Shown here: positions 7,872-15,273 of the stretch, piece by piece | Position numbering within the stretch: the stretch's first letter is position 1 | How the letters are laid out: each line of letters starts with the position of its first letter | Notes under the pieces: generated by a model | Told to the model about the DNA's origin: nothing | Seen by the model: only the letters and a program-made list of their open reading frames with translations | The model's database searches: none | Program-made: the position numbers and the translations under genes | NCBI GenBank assembly: GCA_937898195.1 | Contig: CALEJD010000041.1 | Coordinates: 1-30,438 of the forward strand | Length of the DNA stretch: 30,438 nucleotides | Reading direction: 5' to 3' | From: an uncultured Clostridia bacterium | GTDB lineage: Bacteria > Bacillota > Clostridia > Oscillospirales > Acutalibacteraceae

Positions 7872-9401
7872 TTACATTCTTGGTATCAACAGTTTGCATT
7901 TTTTATCAATAATTCCATCAGAAATGTTGTTCTCACGGATAATCGCATCAACTGTTGTGTTATATTTTTCTGCAATATTCCAGAGGCTCTCATTTGCTTC
8001 GGCAAAATAGATAGTTAAAGACGCTGTTTTGACCTTTTTGCACTTCGATTTATCAACTGTGATTTCAGTTGCAATGCTTTTTTCAGTTTCACCGAATACA
8101 AATCCGTGCACATTTATTTCAACTCTTGCATCAAGTTTGTTACTGTCACTAATCATAAAGCTTGATGCAGAAATTGTGCAGACAGGCTGACAAGAAATCA
8201 CATCTTTGTCACATTGTAATGGCTTTGAATATTCAAATGGAATTTGCCTTTGTGCAAAAAGTGTATCTCCGTTAGCATCATCATAAATTATATCAGCGGT
8301 AATCTCACCGTTAATATTCACAACACCGTCACCGATAATAAATTTTGATGTGATGTCGTTGCAAATGAAACTGTGCACCTTTGCAACTCCAGATGTGCCA
8401 AGGTCACAAACTCCACGACAAAGAAATGTGTCGTCGATTTTTTCTTCTAATGTTGGCACATAAACTATGGCTTTCTTGATGTCGCATTCATATTTGGTTG
8501 AATAGGCATCTTTAACTGCAGAAACACTTCGAGTTTTATAGCCACATATAGATAAATCTAAAACAGCAGAAGCATCTAAAAGATTTTTGTTGCCGGCAGA
8601 ATCAAAACGGTTGCGAATATCTAAATTCACAAGTGAAAGTGTAGCATCAAGCACGCAATCATCAGTAATTTCAGGTGCTTCGATAATCTGGTTTATTGCT
8701 ATTATACTTTCAAAGATTTCAATATCACAACTGTCTTGTAATGTGAGCACAGTTTTTATGTTAAGGTCGGCTTTCAAAAAGATTTTATTTGAAATAACCT
8801 TGATTTCATTGATAATTGGTGTGGCACAAGATGAAATAATTGCACCGATTGGCTCTGTAATCCCTGATGGGTCAAGTGTCTCTGAAACAGAAAAACTTTT
8901 TTCGCAAACACAGACAAGATTGCAAATTTCTGTCTTTTCTTGGCGGATTGTTATGCCGTCGCCCTCAGCAGATGCGATAAATTCGCAAGGCTTTTTGCAA
9001 TTTGCCTTTGCAAAAACTGTTATAGCGCCGTGCACTTCAAAACGGCGTTGTCCTGACACTCTGTAATTCACATAATCTGTTTTTGCACCGACATAAATAC
9101 AAGTGGCATCGCTGGTTTTAAGTTCAAGTTGCTTTGAAAAATTAAGTGTCTGCTCAAAACATCTAACTTTGCCTTGCTCACAGATATAGAGCACACGCAC
9201 AAGGCAAGTGCACTCGGCAGAAATTCTGTCACCATTAATTTGGTGAGAAGTTACTCCCGGTGTGCAAGTGCATCTGAGAATTCTCACAATATCGGGCAAA
9301 TATTCGGGCAAGGTAATGTCGCAGTCAACTGAATATTCTGCATTGCCCTGAAGATTGGTTTCACAGACTGAAATTTGGTCTTTATGTACATTGAAATCCA
9401 T
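7872..9401 (-). CDS. sipL: SipL-like SPOCS/DUF3794 and LysM protein (SpoIVA partner)
   Basis: A 509-aa protein with no signal peptide. Its N-terminus (NAEYSVDCDITLPEYLPDI, CTPGVTSHQINGDRISAEC) and later repeats (residues about 160-440, including AYSTKYECDIKKAIVYVPT) have the DUF3794/SPOCS pattern. It ends in one LysM domain, residues about 462-507 (LTIYFAEANESLWNIAEKYN ... CKLLIPRM). This architecture is that of SipL, the clostridial SpoIVA-interacting protein whose LysM domain binds SpoIVA; SpoVID plays the corresponding role in bacilli. Direct linkage 12 bases upstream of spoIVA strongly supports that assignment. The ATG at 9401 is preceded by AAGGAGAG. A sigma-E-like promoter lies 37 bp upstream. 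The sipL symbol is by architecture and context, not alignment. Confidence 0.85.
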   Translation of the reverse strand: MDFNVHKDQISVCETNLQGNAEYSVDCDITLPEYLPDIVRILRCTCTPGVTSHQINGDRISAECTCLVRVLYICEQGKVRCFEQTLNFSKQLELKTSDATCIYVGAKTDYVNYRVSGQRRFEVHGAITVFAKANCKKPCEFIASAEGDGITIRQEKTEICNLVCVCEKSFSVSETLDPSGITEPIGAIISSCATPIINEIKVISNKIFLKADLNIKTVLTLQDSCDIEIFESIIAINQIIEAPEITDDCVLDATLSLVNLDIRNRFDSAGNKNLLDASAVLDLSICGYKTRSVSAVKDAYSTKYECDIKKAIVYVPTLEEKIDDTFLCRGVCDLGTSGVAKVHSFICNDITSKFIIGDGVVNINGEITADIIYDDANGDTLFAQRQIPFEYSKPLQCDKDVISCQPVCTISASSFMISDSNKLDARVEINVHGFVFGETEKSIATEITVDKSKCKKVKTASLTIYFAEANESLWNIAEKYNTTVDAIIRENNISDGIIDKKCKLLIPRM

Positions 9402-9437
9402 ATAATCTCTCCTTTATCGTCTTTGCATTTCAATCAT

Positions 9438-9465
9438 ATTTATGAGAGAGCGTATTGCTTTATGA
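9438..9465 (-). promoter_or_regulatory. Sigma-E-like promoter for sipL-spoIVA
   Basis: On the minus strand, TCATAAA (9465-9459) and CATAAAT (9444-9438) are separated by 14 bp, close to the sigma-E pattern known from Bacillus (ATA-containing -35, CATA-A -10, 13-15 bp spacer). The -10 ends 37 bp before the sipL ATG. No good sigma-A promoter is seen in the same interval. Regulation by sigma-E is inferred from this and from the known biology of SpoIVA. Confidence 0.55.
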
Positions 9466-9469
9466 CAAG

Positions 9470-9535
9470 CATCAATATAATAATTAGCGTCGCAGACCCT
9501 TAATTTTGCGCTTTGCACTTTGCATTTTGCATTTT
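9470..9535. repeat. Intergenic 7-bp-period repeat, copy A
   Basis: The unit C(A/G)(C/T)T(C/T)TG is repeated: CGCTTTG, CACTTTG, CATTTTG, CATTTTA at 9508-9535, preceded by GCGTCGCAGAC (9487-9497). A second copy with the same GCGTCG(C/T)AGAC head is at 20916-20973, and a third, heptamers only, is at 29338-29366. All three lie between genes. Confidence 0.7.
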
Positions 9536-9558
9536 ATGTGCTAAAATAATCACATAAA
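9520..9558 (+). promoter_or_regulatory. Candidate dusB promoter with palindrome over the -10
   Basis: TTGCAT (9520-9525), contributed by the heptamer repeat, and TAAAAT (9542-9547) are 16 bp apart and about 29 bp upstream of the dusB start. A perfect 8-bp inverted repeat TTTATGTG (9533-9540) / CACATAAA (9551-9558) is centred on the -10 box and could be a repressor site. The function is inferred. Confidence 0.45.
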
Positions 9559-9575
9559 TTTAAACGAGGTAAACT

Positions 9576-10541
9576 ATGAAAATCGGTAATATTGAAATTA
9601 AGGGCAAAGCTGTATTAGCACCAATGGCGGGAGTTGCAGACCGTGCATTCCGTGAACTTTGCGTTGACTATGGCGCAAGCTATGTAGTCAGCGAAATGAT
9701 AAGTTCAAAAGGTGTGTCTATGGGTGACAGAAAATCAAAAGATTTAGCATTTCTTTCAGAAAAAGAGCGTCCTGCGGCTATTCAGATTTTTGGCTCTGAC
9801 CCTTTGATTATGGCTCAGAGTGTTGAACAGGTTATGCAGTTTAGCCCAGAAATCATTGATATAAATATGGGTTGCCCTGCACCTAAAATCGCAGGTAACG
9901 GCGGGGGCGCATCACTTTCTAAAAATCCACAGTTAGCAGAAGAAATAGTGAAAGCTGTTGTGAATGCTTCACCTGTGCCTGTAACTGTGAAAATTCGTAT
10001 GGGTTGGGATTTTGAAAATATCAACGCAGTTGAAATGGCACAAAGAGCAGAAAATGCAGGTGCAAGTTCTATAACAATTCACGGTCGCACAAGACAACAG
10101 ATGTATTCACCACCAGTTGACAGAAATATTATTGCAGAAGTTAAAAAGAGCGTTTCAATCCCCGTAATCGGTAATGGGGATATAATTGACGAGCAGTCAG
10201 CGGCAATTATGCTTGAAGAAACAAATTGCGACCTTATTATGATTGGCCGTGGTGCATTGGGCAGACCTTGGGTGTTCTCTCAAATCAATGCTTATTTAGA
10301 GCACGGCAGAGTAATCCCCGAACCACCTGTAAGCGAAAGAATGAGAGTTATGATTAAGCATATCGAAACCCTTTGTCAATATAAAGGTGATTATGTTGGA
10401 ATGCGCGAAGCAAGAAAACACGCAGGGTGGTACACAAAAGGTCTTCACGGTGCTGCAAAATATCGTCAGGAATTAGGCACTATTGAAACTTTGGAACAAT
10501 TACAAGAAATCGCATATAAAATCTGTGTTGAACATCAATAA
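9576..10541 (+). CDS. dusB: tRNA-dihydrouridine synthase
   Basis: A flavin (FMN) enzyme that reduces uridine to dihydrouridine in tRNA D-loops using NADPH. The 321-aa protein has the TIM-barrel Dus pattern: VLAPMAGVADRAFRELC at residues 13-29, DINMGCPAPKIAGNGGGASL with catalytic Cys100, PVTVKIRMGWD, SSITIHGRTRQQMYS, IPVIGNGDI and DLIMIGRGALGRPWVF (phosphate/FMN binding), then the helical tRNA-binding C-terminus. The start at 9576 has an ACGAGGT ribosome binding site. It is monocistronic as far as can be seen. DusB is the usual assignment for a single Firmicutes Dus next to unrelated genes; the exact uridine position cannot be read from sequence. Confidence 0.93.
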   Translation: MKIGNIEIKGKAVLAPMAGVADRAFRELCVDYGASYVVSEMISSKGVSMGDRKSKDLAFLSEKERPAAIQIFGSDPLIMAQSVEQVMQFSPEIIDINMGCPAPKIAGNGGGASLSKNPQLAEEIVKAVVNASPVPVTVKIRMGWDFENINAVEMAQRAENAGASSITIHGRTRQQMYSPPVDRNIIAEVKKSVSIPVIGNGDIIDEQSAAIMLEETNCDLIMIGRGALGRPWVFSQINAYLEHGRVIPEPPVSERMRVMIKHIETLCQYKGDYVGMREARKHAGWYTKGLHGAAKYRQELGTIETLEQLQEIAYKICVEHQ

Positions 10542-10568
10542 TTTTCAATTTGAAACAAATTATGGTTG

Positions 10569-10597
10569 TTGAAAATATTATATTTGTTTGATATAAT
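10569..10597 (+). promoter_or_regulatory. Sigma-A promoter of the GPH symporter gene
   Basis: TTGAAA (10569-10574), a 17-bp spacer and a consensus TATAAT (10592-10597). Transcription would start near 10604, which rules out a translation start at the upstream in-frame codon 10566 and supports the ATG at 10638. Confidence 0.8.
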
Positions 10598-10637
10598 GTT
10601 CTTGTTAAATATTTTTAATGAAAAAGGAGATTTCACA

Positions 10638-12053
10638 ATGGGAAAAACAGAAATCAGACCATTTGGTTGGCGCGATAAACTGGGTTACGCTATGGGTGAT
10701 ATGGGTTGCGGATTTTCATTCCAGCTTGTTTCAACCTTTATGCAGCTTTTTTATTTGCAGTATATAGGAATTAAAGCGACAGACTATGCCGTTATTATTC
10801 TTATTTCAAAAATCTTTGACGCAGTTAATGACGTTGTTATCGGCAACCTTGTTGACACAAAGAGAATTGGCAAAAAGAGTAAATATATGCCTTGGATTAT
10901 TGCGGGTGGCTTGATTCTTGTTATCTTTAATGTAATGCTTTTTGCACCAATCACATCATTCCCTTATGCAGCTAAATATGCTTGGTGTCTTATTGCATAT
11001 TGCTTGTGGTCAATCGCTTATACAATGGTTAATGTGCCTTATGGTTCATTACATAGCGTTATTACAAGTGACCCACAAGAAAGAGTTTCTCTTTCAACAT
11101 TCAGAAGCATAGGTGCTGCATTGCCGGCAATCGTAATTATGGTTATTCTTCCTCCAATTGTTTACAATAAGGTTAAAAACCCTGTAACAGGCATCGAAGA
11201 AGAATTTCTTAAAGGCGAAACACTTCTTCCTGTCGCTCTTGTAATGTCAATTGTTGCTTTTGCAACTCTTTGGGGCACAACAAAGCTTGTTAAAGAAAGA
11301 GTACAACGCGAAGAAAACGGAGAAAACAAAACTGGTCTTAACGCATTCTTCTCAGCATTCAAATCATTCTTTACAAACAGAGCTATGGTAGGTGCAACAA
11401 TCGCATCAGTTGCATCAGTTGCACTTTTTAACTCAACAATGGCTCTTAACAATATGGTGTTCCAGTATTTCTTTGTTGATACTTCAAAAGTTGGTATCGC
11501 AATGATTGGCTCTTATGCACCAATGGTTGTGTTTATGGCTCTTTTAGGCAAACTTACATCTAAGTTCGGTAAGAAAAAAGTTATTGTAACTTGTATGCTT
11601 ATCGGTGCAATTTCAGGTGTGATTTCTCTCTTTGTGCCATTAACACCAGATATGACAGGTATGCTTCTTTACATTGTTTGCCTTATGGGACTTAATGTTG
11701 GTAATGCTGTGTTCCAGATTTCTGTATGGGCTATTGTTGCTGACTGTATTGAAGTTAGTTACAGAAAGACCGGCAAGAGCGAAGAAGGCTCACTTTATGC
11801 TCTTTATTCATTCTTCCGCAAGCTTGCACAGGGTATCGGTCAGGCAGTAGTTTCATTGGGACTTGTTGCTATCGGCTTTGTTGAAGGCGAAAATGCAGTT
11901 CAGGCAGCAGATTTCGGGGTAAAGGTTAAATCACTTTACTTTATAGTTCTTGCAGCAGGCTCACTTATCGCATTCCTTGCAATGGCATTTATCTATAACA
12001 TTGGTAAGAAAGAAGAAGACGAACTAGCAGTATCTATTGAAAAGCAGAATTAA
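10638..12053 (+). CDS. Glycoside-pentoside-hexuronide (GPH/MelB-like) sugar:cation symporter
   Basis: A 471-aa membrane transporter of the major facilitator superfamily with about 12 hydrophobic segments. The start chosen at 10638 (MGKTEIRPFGWRDKLGYAMG) has AAAGGAG seven bases upstream. Family features are the N-terminal GWRDKLGYAMGDMG, the first-loop ISKIFDAVNDVVIGNLVDTK with two Asp four residues apart, matching the cation-site Asp pair of MelB, then KSKYMPWIIAG, and an EEGSLYALYSFFRKLAQGIGQA motif in the C-terminal half. Such proteins import disaccharides or glycosides with Na+ or H+. The next gene is a GH2 beta-galactosidase, so a beta-galactoside such as lactose is the likely substrate. 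A terminator separates the two genes, so they are probably separate transcripts or linked by read-through. Substrate is inference. Confidence 0.9.
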   Translation: MGKTEIRPFGWRDKLGYAMGDMGCGFSFQLVSTFMQLFYLQYIGIKATDYAVIILISKIFDAVNDVVIGNLVDTKRIGKKSKYMPWIIAGGLILVIFNVMLFAPITSFPYAAKYAWCLIAYCLWSIAYTMVNVPYGSLHSVITSDPQERVSLSTFRSIGAALPAIVIMVILPPIVYNKVKNPVTGIEEEFLKGETLLPVALVMSIVAFATLWGTTKLVKERVQREENGENKTGLNAFFSAFKSFFTNRAMVGATIASVASVALFNSTMALNNMVFQYFFVDTSKVGIAMIGSYAPMVVFMALLGKLTSKFGKKKVIVTCMLIGAISGVISLFVPLTPDMTGMLLYIVCLMGLNVGNAVFQISVWAIVADCIEVSYRKTGKSEEGSLYALYSFFRKLAQGIGQAVVSLGLVAIGFVEGENAVQAADFGVKVKSLYFIVLAAGSLIAFLAMAFIYNIGKKEEDELAVSIEKQN

Positions 12054-12061
12054 TAAAATAT

Positions 12062-12095
12062 ACCGTCAACGATTTACCGTTGATGGTTATTTTTT
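12062..12095 (+). terminator. Intrinsic terminator after the symporter gene
   Basis: Ten-bp stem ACCGTCAACG (12062-12071) with CGTTGATGGT (12078-12087), one G-U pair, 6-base loop, followed by TATTTTTTAT. Confidence 0.85.
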
Positions 12096-12208
12096 ATAAA
12101 AAATTATCCACAAATCTGCAAAAATTCTACTCACAAAAAAAGTAATAATCCGTTAAAATAAAAGAGTAAAAGTTATACTTTCATAAAAAGAAAAGGAGCG
12201 TTATACTA

Positions 12209-14446
12209 ATGAGACAAATTATCAGTTTAAATCGCAAATGGTCATTCCGTAAGGGTGTTAACGAAGTTCCAGCAGTTACACCTGAAGATTGGGATTTTGT
12301 CAATGTTCCACATTGCTGGAATGCTATTGACGGTCAAGATGGTGGCAACGACTATTTCCGTGGCACTTGTTGTTATGTTAAGGACCTTGACAGAGAAGAA
12401 ATTCCAACAGCAGATAAATATTATCTTGAAATCAATGGCGCAAACTCATCTGCTACTGTTTTTATGAACGGTGAAAAACTTGCTTCTCACGACGGTGGTT
12501 ATTCTACATGGAGAGTTGATATTACAGAAGCACTTAAAAAAGGTACAAGACTTGGAATTCTTGTTGACAACTCTGCAAACGAAACAGTTTATCCACAGAT
12601 GGCTGACTTTACATTCTATGGCGGTCTTTACAGAAATGTAAACCTTATTGCAGTCAGTGAAAGCCACTTTGAACTTGACTATTATGGCGGTCGTGGTATT
12701 GCAATTACACCAAAAGTTGTAGGTACTGATGCACAAGTTACGTTCGAATCTTTCGTTACAAACAAAAAACCAAGTCAGATGATTAACTATATCATTAAAG
12801 ACAAATTGGGTGATGTTGTAACAACTCTCAAAACTGACGAAGCAGTTGAGACAATCGAAATTAAGAATGCTGTTCTCTGGAATGGTAGAAAAAATCCATA
12901 TCTTTACACAGCAGAAATCGAACTTCTTGACGGTAACAAGGTAATCGATAAAGTTTCAACTCGTTTTGGTTGCCGCACATTCGAAATCGACCCTGAAAGA
13001 GGATTCATTCTCAACGGCGAAGAATATCCACTTCGCGGTGTTTCTCGCCATCAGGACAGATGGGGATTCGGTAATGCACTTTTACCTGAACACCATAAAG
13101 AAGATATGGAATATATCTATGAAATGGGTGCAAACACAATCCGTCTTGCACACTATCAGCACGACCAGTATTTCTATGACCTTTGCGACGAATACGGTAT
13201 GGTAATCTGGGCAGAAATTCCATATATTTCAAAGCATATGCCAACAGGTCGTGAAAACACAATTTCACAGATGAAAGAACTTATTGTTCAGAACTATAAC
13301 CATCCATCAATAGTTGTATGGGGACTTTCAAACGAAATTTCAATGAACGGTTCTGATGATGACCTTATTGAAAACCATAAAATCCTTAATGACCTTTGTC
13401 ACGAAATGGATAAAACAAGACTTACAACTATTGCAGTTGTTTCAATGTGCAGTCTTGATGACCCATATATTCAAATCCCTGATGTTGTGTCACATAACCA
13501 CTATTTCGGTTGGTATGGTGGCGACACAAGTATGAACGGACCTTGGTTTGATAACTTCCATGCAAAATTCCCACAGATTCCTGTTGGTATGAGTGAATAT
13601 GGTTGTGAAGCACTTAACTGGCATACATCAAATCCACAGCAAGGGGACTACACAGAAGAATATCAGGCATATTATCACGAAGAATTGATTAAACAACTCT
13701 TCTCAAGAAAATACATCTGGGCAACTCATGTTTGGAATATGTTTGACTTCGGTGCAGATGCTCGTGCAGAGGGTGGCGAAAACGGACAAAACCATAAAGG
13801 TCTTATGACTTTTGACCGTAAATACAAGAAAGATGCTTTCTATGCTTATAAAGCATGGCTTTCAGATGACCCATTTGTTCACATCTGTGGCAAACGATAT
13901 GTTGATAGAGTAGAAGACCTTACAAAAGTAACTATTTATTCAAATCTTCCAGAAGTTGAACTTATTGCAAACGGCAAGAGTCTTGGTAAACAGGCAAGTG
14001 ATAATCACTTCTTCTATTTTGATGTTCCAAATACTGCAAGCATTACACATCTTCAAGCAGTAGCAGGTGAATACGGCGACCAGAGTTTAATCCGTAAAGT
14101 TGACACATTCAACGAGGATTACAGACTCAAAGAAAAGGGCGCAATTCTTAACTGGTTTGATGTTACTGAAGTTGATGGTTACCTTTCTCTTAACTCAAAG
14201 ATGAGTGAACTTCTTATGGTAAAAGAAGGACAAATGCTCTTCGGTCAGATTATGGGACCAATCGCAGAAGCTGCAAAGCAGAGTGCTGGTGAAGGTGGTT
14301 TCGAAATGAACGAAGGCATGATGCAGATGATGGGCGGATTCACTGTTCTTCGCCTTATCGGTATGCTTGGTATGACAGGTCTTAAGATGAATAAAGAAGA
14401 ACTTTTAGACTTGAATGCTAAACTAAATAAGATAAAAAAAGCATAA
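12209..14446 (+). CDS. Glycoside hydrolase family 2 beta-galactosidase
   Basis: A cytoplasmic 745-aa GH2 enzyme without signal peptide, likely hydrolysing beta-galactosides imported by the preceding symporter. The order is an N-terminal jelly-roll sugar-binding domain (PHCWNAIDGQDGGNDYFRGT, GANSSATVFMNGEKL), an Ig-like domain around residues 170-265, and the (beta/alpha)8 domain with GVSRHQDRWGFGNAL and NTIRLAHYQHDQYFYDLCDE. The acid/base is Glu376 in WGLSNE and the nucleophile is Glu463 in VGMSEYGCEA. A further beta domain follows. After residue about 665 comes an unusual Met/Gly-rich tail of about 75 residues (MMQMMGGFTVLRLIGMLGM ... LNAKLNKIKK). The ATG at 12209 has AAAAGGAG nine bases upstream. 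Beta-glucuronidase is the main alternative, but beta-galactosidase fits the context better. Confidence 0.9.
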   Translation: MRQIISLNRKWSFRKGVNEVPAVTPEDWDFVNVPHCWNAIDGQDGGNDYFRGTCCYVKDLDREEIPTADKYYLEINGANSSATVFMNGEKLASHDGGYSTWRVDITEALKKGTRLGILVDNSANETVYPQMADFTFYGGLYRNVNLIAVSESHFELDYYGGRGIAITPKVVGTDAQVTFESFVTNKKPSQMINYIIKDKLGDVVTTLKTDEAVETIEIKNAVLWNGRKNPYLYTAEIELLDGNKVIDKVSTRFGCRTFEIDPERGFILNGEEYPLRGVSRHQDRWGFGNALLPEHHKEDMEYIYEMGANTIRLAHYQHDQYFYDLCDEYGMVIWAEIPYISKHMPTGRENTISQMKELIVQNYNHPSIVVWGLSNEISMNGSDDDLIENHKILNDLCHEMDKTRLTTIAVVSMCSLDDPYIQIPDVVSHNHYFGWYGGDTSMNGPWFDNFHAKFPQIPVGMSEYGCEALNWHTSNPQQGDYTEEYQAYYHEELIKQLFSRKYIWATHVWNMFDFGADARAEGGENGQNHKGLMTFDRKYKKDAFYAYKAWLSDDPFVHICGKRYVDRVEDLTKVTIYSNLPEVELIANGKSLGKQASDNHFFYFDVPNTASITHLQAVAGEYGDQSLIRKVDTFNEDYRLKEKGAILNWFDVTEVDGYLSLNSKMSELLMVKEGQMLFGQIMGPIAEAAKQSAGEGGFEMNEGMMQMMGGFTVLRLIGMLGMTGLKMNKEELLDLNAKLNKIKKA

Positions 14447-14475
14447 TTCAATTTAAAAATAAGTTTATATAGCAT

Positions 14476-14511
14476 AAAATACCACGTGTCTTTTGGCTCG
14501 TGGTATTTTTA
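14476..14511 (+). terminator. Intrinsic terminator after the GH2 gene
   Basis: An 11-bp perfect stem AAAATACCACG (14476-14486) / CGTGGTATTTT (14499-14509) with a 12-base loop and terminal T residues, 30 bases after the stop codon. Confidence 0.88.
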
Positions 14512-14591
14512 CAATTTGTTTAAAAACAGGTAATCATTTCCAAATATTTGTGTTATAATATAATTGCAATAAAGATTTAAGGAAGATTAAA

Positions 14592-15026
14592 ATGAATTTT
14601 TCACAGCGTTTGCGGATGGTAATGCAACAGTTTGCAACTAAATTACAACAATTTATGGTTGGACGCTATGGCTCTGACCAATTTACTCTGTTTTTGTCAA
14701 TAACAGGTATTATATTCTCGTTTTTAGGTAACTTTAGACATTTAAGACTGTTTTATTTCATTGGAACAATTATGATTTTTTATGGCCTTTTTCGTTCGCT
14801 TTCAAAAAACTATGAAGCAAGACGAAAAGAACTTAATTGGTATCTCATATGGTCGGAAAAACCAAAAGCGTATGTTAAACTTGTTATGAATCAAATTCGC
14901 GACAGAAAAACTCACAGATATTTTAGATGTAAGAGTTGTAAAACAGTTATGAGAGTGCCAAAAGGCAGGGGAAAGATTGAAATCACTTGCCCTAAATGTA
15001 GAATGAAGGTTGTCAAAAAGACATAA
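14592..15026 (+). CDS. Membrane protein with C-terminal zinc ribbon (unknown function)
   Basis: A 144-aa protein I can describe but not name. Residues about 29-70 hold two closely spaced hydrophobic segments (FTLFLSITGIIFSFLG and LRLFYFIGTIMIFYGLF), separated by a short basic turn, so it should be a membrane hairpin with both ends in the cytoplasm. The C-terminus carries a CxxC-16-CxxC zinc ribbon (CKSCKTVMRVP ... CPKC), of the type seen in many small nucleic-acid- or protein-binding ribbons. AAGGAAG lies seven bases before the ATG. It stands alone, with TATAAT-like sequence at 14563-14575 upstream and no clear -35. Similar small zinc-ribbon membrane proteins are common in Clostridia without known function. 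Confidence 0.8.
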   Translation: MNFSQRLRMVMQQFATKLQQFMVGRYGSDQFTLFLSITGIIFSFLGNFRHLRLFYFIGTIMIFYGLFRSLSKNYEARRKELNWYLIWSEKPKAYVKLVMNQIRDRKTHRYFRCKSCKTVMRVPKGRGKIEITCPKCRMKVVKKT

Positions 15027-15034
15027 TTTGATTA

Positions 15035-15117
15035 TTTTTCCACAATACTTCATCGCCTTCAACTCGCGGTATACCTGATACAGCTTCGTTTCGGCGAGAT
15101 TGTCTTGCGAAAAAATA
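15035..15117. repeat. GC-richer non-coding patch, probable relic or dispersed intergenic element
   Basis: About 80 bp of visibly higher GC than the AT-rich flanks, containing an inverted CTCGC (15063-15067) / GCGAG (15094-15098). Two minus-strand frames stay open across it, one reading QSRRNEAVSGIPRVEGDE, the other LAETKLYQVYRELKAMKY, but neither has a start or a ribosome binding site. I have an unverified memory of the first peptide recurring as a spurious translation of intergenic repeats in gut Clostridia. Confidence 0.4.
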
Positions 15118-15159
15118 ATTCAAATTAAATAGTTATTCAAAATGTTACGATAAACTTTT

Positions 15160-15194
15160 AAAAACAGTCCATTTTTGTGGACTGTTTTTCTTTT
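15160..15194 (+). terminator. Intrinsic terminator (12-bp perfect stem)
   Basis: AAAAACAGTCCA (15160-15171) pairs perfectly with TGGACTGTTTTT (15178-15189) around a 6-base loop and is followed by CTTTT. It insulates the LexA-box gene from the zinc-ribbon gene; the A-run on the other side allows minus-strand function as well. Confidence 0.88.
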
Positions 15195-15201
15195 GCCTTT
15201 G

Positions 15202-15230
15202 TTGAAATTTGTCTTTTGGGGTGATATGAT
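15202..15230 (+). promoter_or_regulatory. Sigma-A promoter of the LexA-box gene
   Basis: TTGAAA (15202-15207), 17-bp spacer, TATGAT (15225-15230). The start of transcription would fall near 15237, immediately before the LexA box. Confidence 0.75.
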
Positions 15231-15241
15231 ACTTTCGTACA

Positions 15242-15253
15242 GAACAAATGTTC
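15242..15253. promoter_or_regulatory. LexA (SOS) operator
   Basis: GAAC-AAAT-GTTC is an exact match to the Gram-positive LexA/DinR half-site pattern GAAC-N4-GTTC, with the favoured AT-rich centre and a G after the right half. It sits about 5 bp downstream of the predicted start of transcription and 20 bp before the start codon, a position where a bound repressor would block initiation. Confidence 0.8.
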
Positions 15254-15273
15254 GGTATAGAAAGGAGGCAGAA

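Noticed and set aside
8587..9066. 159-aa plus-strand ORF inside the sipL-like gene
   Set aside because: Antisense shadow of a well-supported gene with SPOCS and LysM features; composition and lack of ribosome binding site argue against coding.
9508..9535. CRISPR-like array (short regular repeats)
   Set aside because: The unit is 7 bp with no spacers; the same applies to the arrays at 20940 and 29338. No cas genes are present.
10535..10566. Terminator after dusB
   Set aside because: ATAATTT / AAATTAT can pair around a 12-base loop, but the stem is all A-T and has no T-run; too weak to call.
10566..10637. N-terminal extension of the GPH symporter by 24 residues
   Set aside because: The extension overlaps the -10 box of a strong promoter, and AAAGGAG is correctly placed for the ATG at 10638.
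12150..12185. Promoter of the GH2 gene with TATACT at about 12174
   Set aside because: A -10-like TATACT is present, but no acceptable -35 at 16-18 bp; not strong enough to annotate.
14802..15062. 86-aa minus-strand ORF antisense to the zinc-ribbon gene
   Set aside because: Mostly a mirror of the zinc-ribbon coding sequence, TTG start without ribosome binding site, extends only because the GC-richer patch happens to be open.
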